This document shows, piece after piece, positions 62,330-64,000 of a stretch of DNA of 64,000 nt. The first letter of the stretch is position 1. Each line of letters opens with the position of its first letter. A model generated the notes under the pieces. The model did not search any database. It was not told the DNA's origin and worked only from the letters and a program-made list of their open reading frames with translations. The translations under genes and the position numbers were made by a program. Source of the stretch: Aphidius gifuensis (Eukaryota > Arthropoda > Insecta > Hymenoptera > Braconidae); contig NC_057793.1 in assembly GCF_014905175.1 (NCBI RefSeq), forward strand, positions 7,316,001-7,380,000, in the 5' to 3' direction.

Positions 62330-64000
62330 TGTATTCATCACTGTTTAATCACAATTAATTTTTTTTTTTTATGATTATTAATTAAAGTTTTAGTTTTTTT
62401 TTTGCTTCTTTTTTTTTGAATTACACGATTTACTCTAGGCTGAGTGCTATGAAGAAGGTGCTCGAGGACTCGAGATGGATGTCAGTATGGCACACCTATT
62501 TAATACCTATCGGTCTACCTTCGGCTAACCAATACCATTGACTCCTGCCCCAATTTATACTGGGGTCCAATGATACAACAGTTACATTCGCATTCACCTC
62601 CATTTACAAATATATTTAATTTTTTTTTTATTAATAATATTTTATGGAGGTGGATCGAGATATTAATTTATACAAATAATAATTATTAAAATTGTTTTTA
62701 ATTATTTCAATTAGTTATTAAATATTATTTTTATAATTTAATTGTTGATATTTTAAAAGGGGATGAAATTATAATCTGACAGCTTTTAAATGACATGTTT
62801 GATTGAGGAAAGTAGGTGTTTGTTTTTGGTTTTTTTTTTGAGCTAATTATTAGCAATTTAGAAAATATTTATTCATTTTTTTTCTGTGCTATTTTATTTG
62901 ACATTTTATTGGATTTTAATTGACAATATTTAAAATAATTTATGAAGTAAGTGTTGATTAGAAATGGAAAGATAGTTATTAATGAATTTTTAAAATTTTT
63001 TTTTGATGTGATGATATAGTTTACAGTCGAGAAATTCTAGTTTAATTAAAATATTAATATTTAAAATAATAAAAATTGAAATTTTAAAATCATTTATAAT
63101 TTTACTTTCATTAGAAAAAAATTATTCCACATATTATTTATGCGTAAAGAGGGAAAGTTGAGGGAAGTTGATTTTAGATTAAAAAATATAATAAATAAAA
63201 ATATTTGAAAAATTGCACAAATAAAAAAAAGGTGTGAATAAATCTCTGGGATTTTTAAAAAACCATAGATTGAATTGTATTATTTTATGAAAGTAAAAAG
63301 CAAAAAAAAAAAAAAAATAAAACATTTACACATACGCGGTTCTCTAAGAAACATAGGTGAAAAAAAAAAAAAATTAAAAACTAAAATTAAAAAACACGTG
63401 TAAATTTAATGTTTAAAAAAAAGATAAAATAAATAAAAAAAAACAAAGCATTAAAAATTGATAATTTGAGAGATAAAAAAAATTTTTTTTTAAAGCTTTA
63501 AAATATGTACAATCAAAAGGAAAAAGAAGCACGTGTGCTACGTGACTTTTTTCATTAGATTGCCTTTCCTTTTTACGCCTTGAAAATTCTACATACACAC
63601 TGTATACGCATTTCAAAATATAATCAATGTACATTTATATTTACTTGATTTTAAAATTATTAATAATATTTCTAAAAATTATATATCAATTTATATTAAA
63701 CCAATATTTTATTTTACACTTCACACTTCACCTTGGCAATGAATGTGCCTACCAAAGTGCCCCATCTTTTTTATTAATCATTTTTTTTTCACCACAAAAT
63801 TATTATTTTCACGAATCATTTCGTATACATCGCGAAATCACCTTTCTCTAGTCTACATTATTACTATTATTATTATTTTAACACTTGTCAGTGCATTAAC
63901 TCTCTCATTGTTTTTTTTATTTTATGTGAATACATTATCTTCTTTTATTAATATTCATCGTCCAACAAATTAATAATCCATCATCATCATTTATTTTTCA
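62330..64000. other. Laccase 2 upstream region
   Basis: The segment 62430-62610 is markedly less AT-rich (ctcgaggactcgagatgg, ctaccttcggctaacc, ccccaatttatactgggg) and may hold promoter-proximal elements. A small inverted repeat pairs cacctccat (62596-62604) with atggaggtg (62643-62651). The rest, to 64000, is AT-rich and no gene is seen. Confidence 0.4.

Noticed and set aside
1..64000. tRNA, rRNA or CRISPR features
   Set aside because: No B-box-like GGTTCGAATCC with a matching A-box, no rRNA-like segment, and no regularly spaced direct repeats with unique spacers were seen.

Overview
This window is nuclear insect DNA. It is very AT-rich and has short GT..AG introns of about 60-120 bp. Its conserved genes have clear insect relatives (laccase 2 with the insect Cys-rich domain, a Mondo/ChREBP factor, NDUFA13, cyclin Q, the ANKZF1/Vms1 peptidyl-tRNA hydrolase, CBP80). 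The AT bias, the gene style and a local expansion of secreted proteins would suit a parasitoid hymenopteran such as a braconid wasp. That assignment is an inference; nothing in the sequence names the species. All gene models were assembled by hand from the sequence. Exon chains were accepted only when splice sites, reading phase and conserved protein motifs agreed, and every chain given closes to a multiple of three.

Layout. 0-1.8 kb: ANKZF1/Vms1, minus strand, cut by the window edge. 2.8-5.3 kb: NCBP1 (nuclear cap-binding CBP80), plus strand. 5.5-6.1 kb: a 139-residue unknown gene, minus strand. 6.6-28.1 kb: a tandem array of six secreted-protein genes on the minus strand, each about 680-690 residues in 8 or 9 exons. 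They resemble the uncharacterised insect DUF4803-type family. They form two clades: A (three copies, left) and B (three copies, right). 28.9-29.8 kb: a separate 180-residue secreted protein gene, minus strand. Fragments of its last exon are scattered through the clade B part of the array. 31.7-38.2 kb: Mondo (MLXIP/ChREBP), plus strand, 1149 residues. 38.9-39.6 kb: NDUFA13, minus. 39.9-40.7 kb: an ARL6IP6-like membrane protein, plus, sharing a short bidirectional promoter with NDUFA13. 41.5-42.7 kb: cyclin Q, minus. 43.7-49.5 kb: four tandem chymotrypsin-like serine protease genes, minus strand. 50.8-62.0 kb: laccase 2, minus strand, with an 8.7 kb first intron that contains a small secreted-protein gene on the opposite strand. 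62.0-64.0 kb: the laccase 2 promoter and upstream DNA.

The most unusual part is the 6.6-29.8 kb array. Copies share a TATA-containing promoter block, a signal peptide exon and conserved C-terminal motifs, but their N-terminal exons differ strongly between the two clades. The array carries visible birth-and-death traces: a fossil of a clade A exon beside copy 6, two displaced 3' exon fragments of the neighbouring 180-residue gene (one still open, one frameshifted), an intron gained or lost between clades, a lost splice donor in copy 5 and a shifted splice acceptor in copy 1. I infer a fast-evolving set of secreted factors; whether they act in venom, saliva, haemolymph or reproduction cannot be told from the sequence.

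The housekeeping genes appear intact and their functions are independent of one another. I saw no tRNA, rRNA, CRISPR array, prophage or recognisable transposase in the window.
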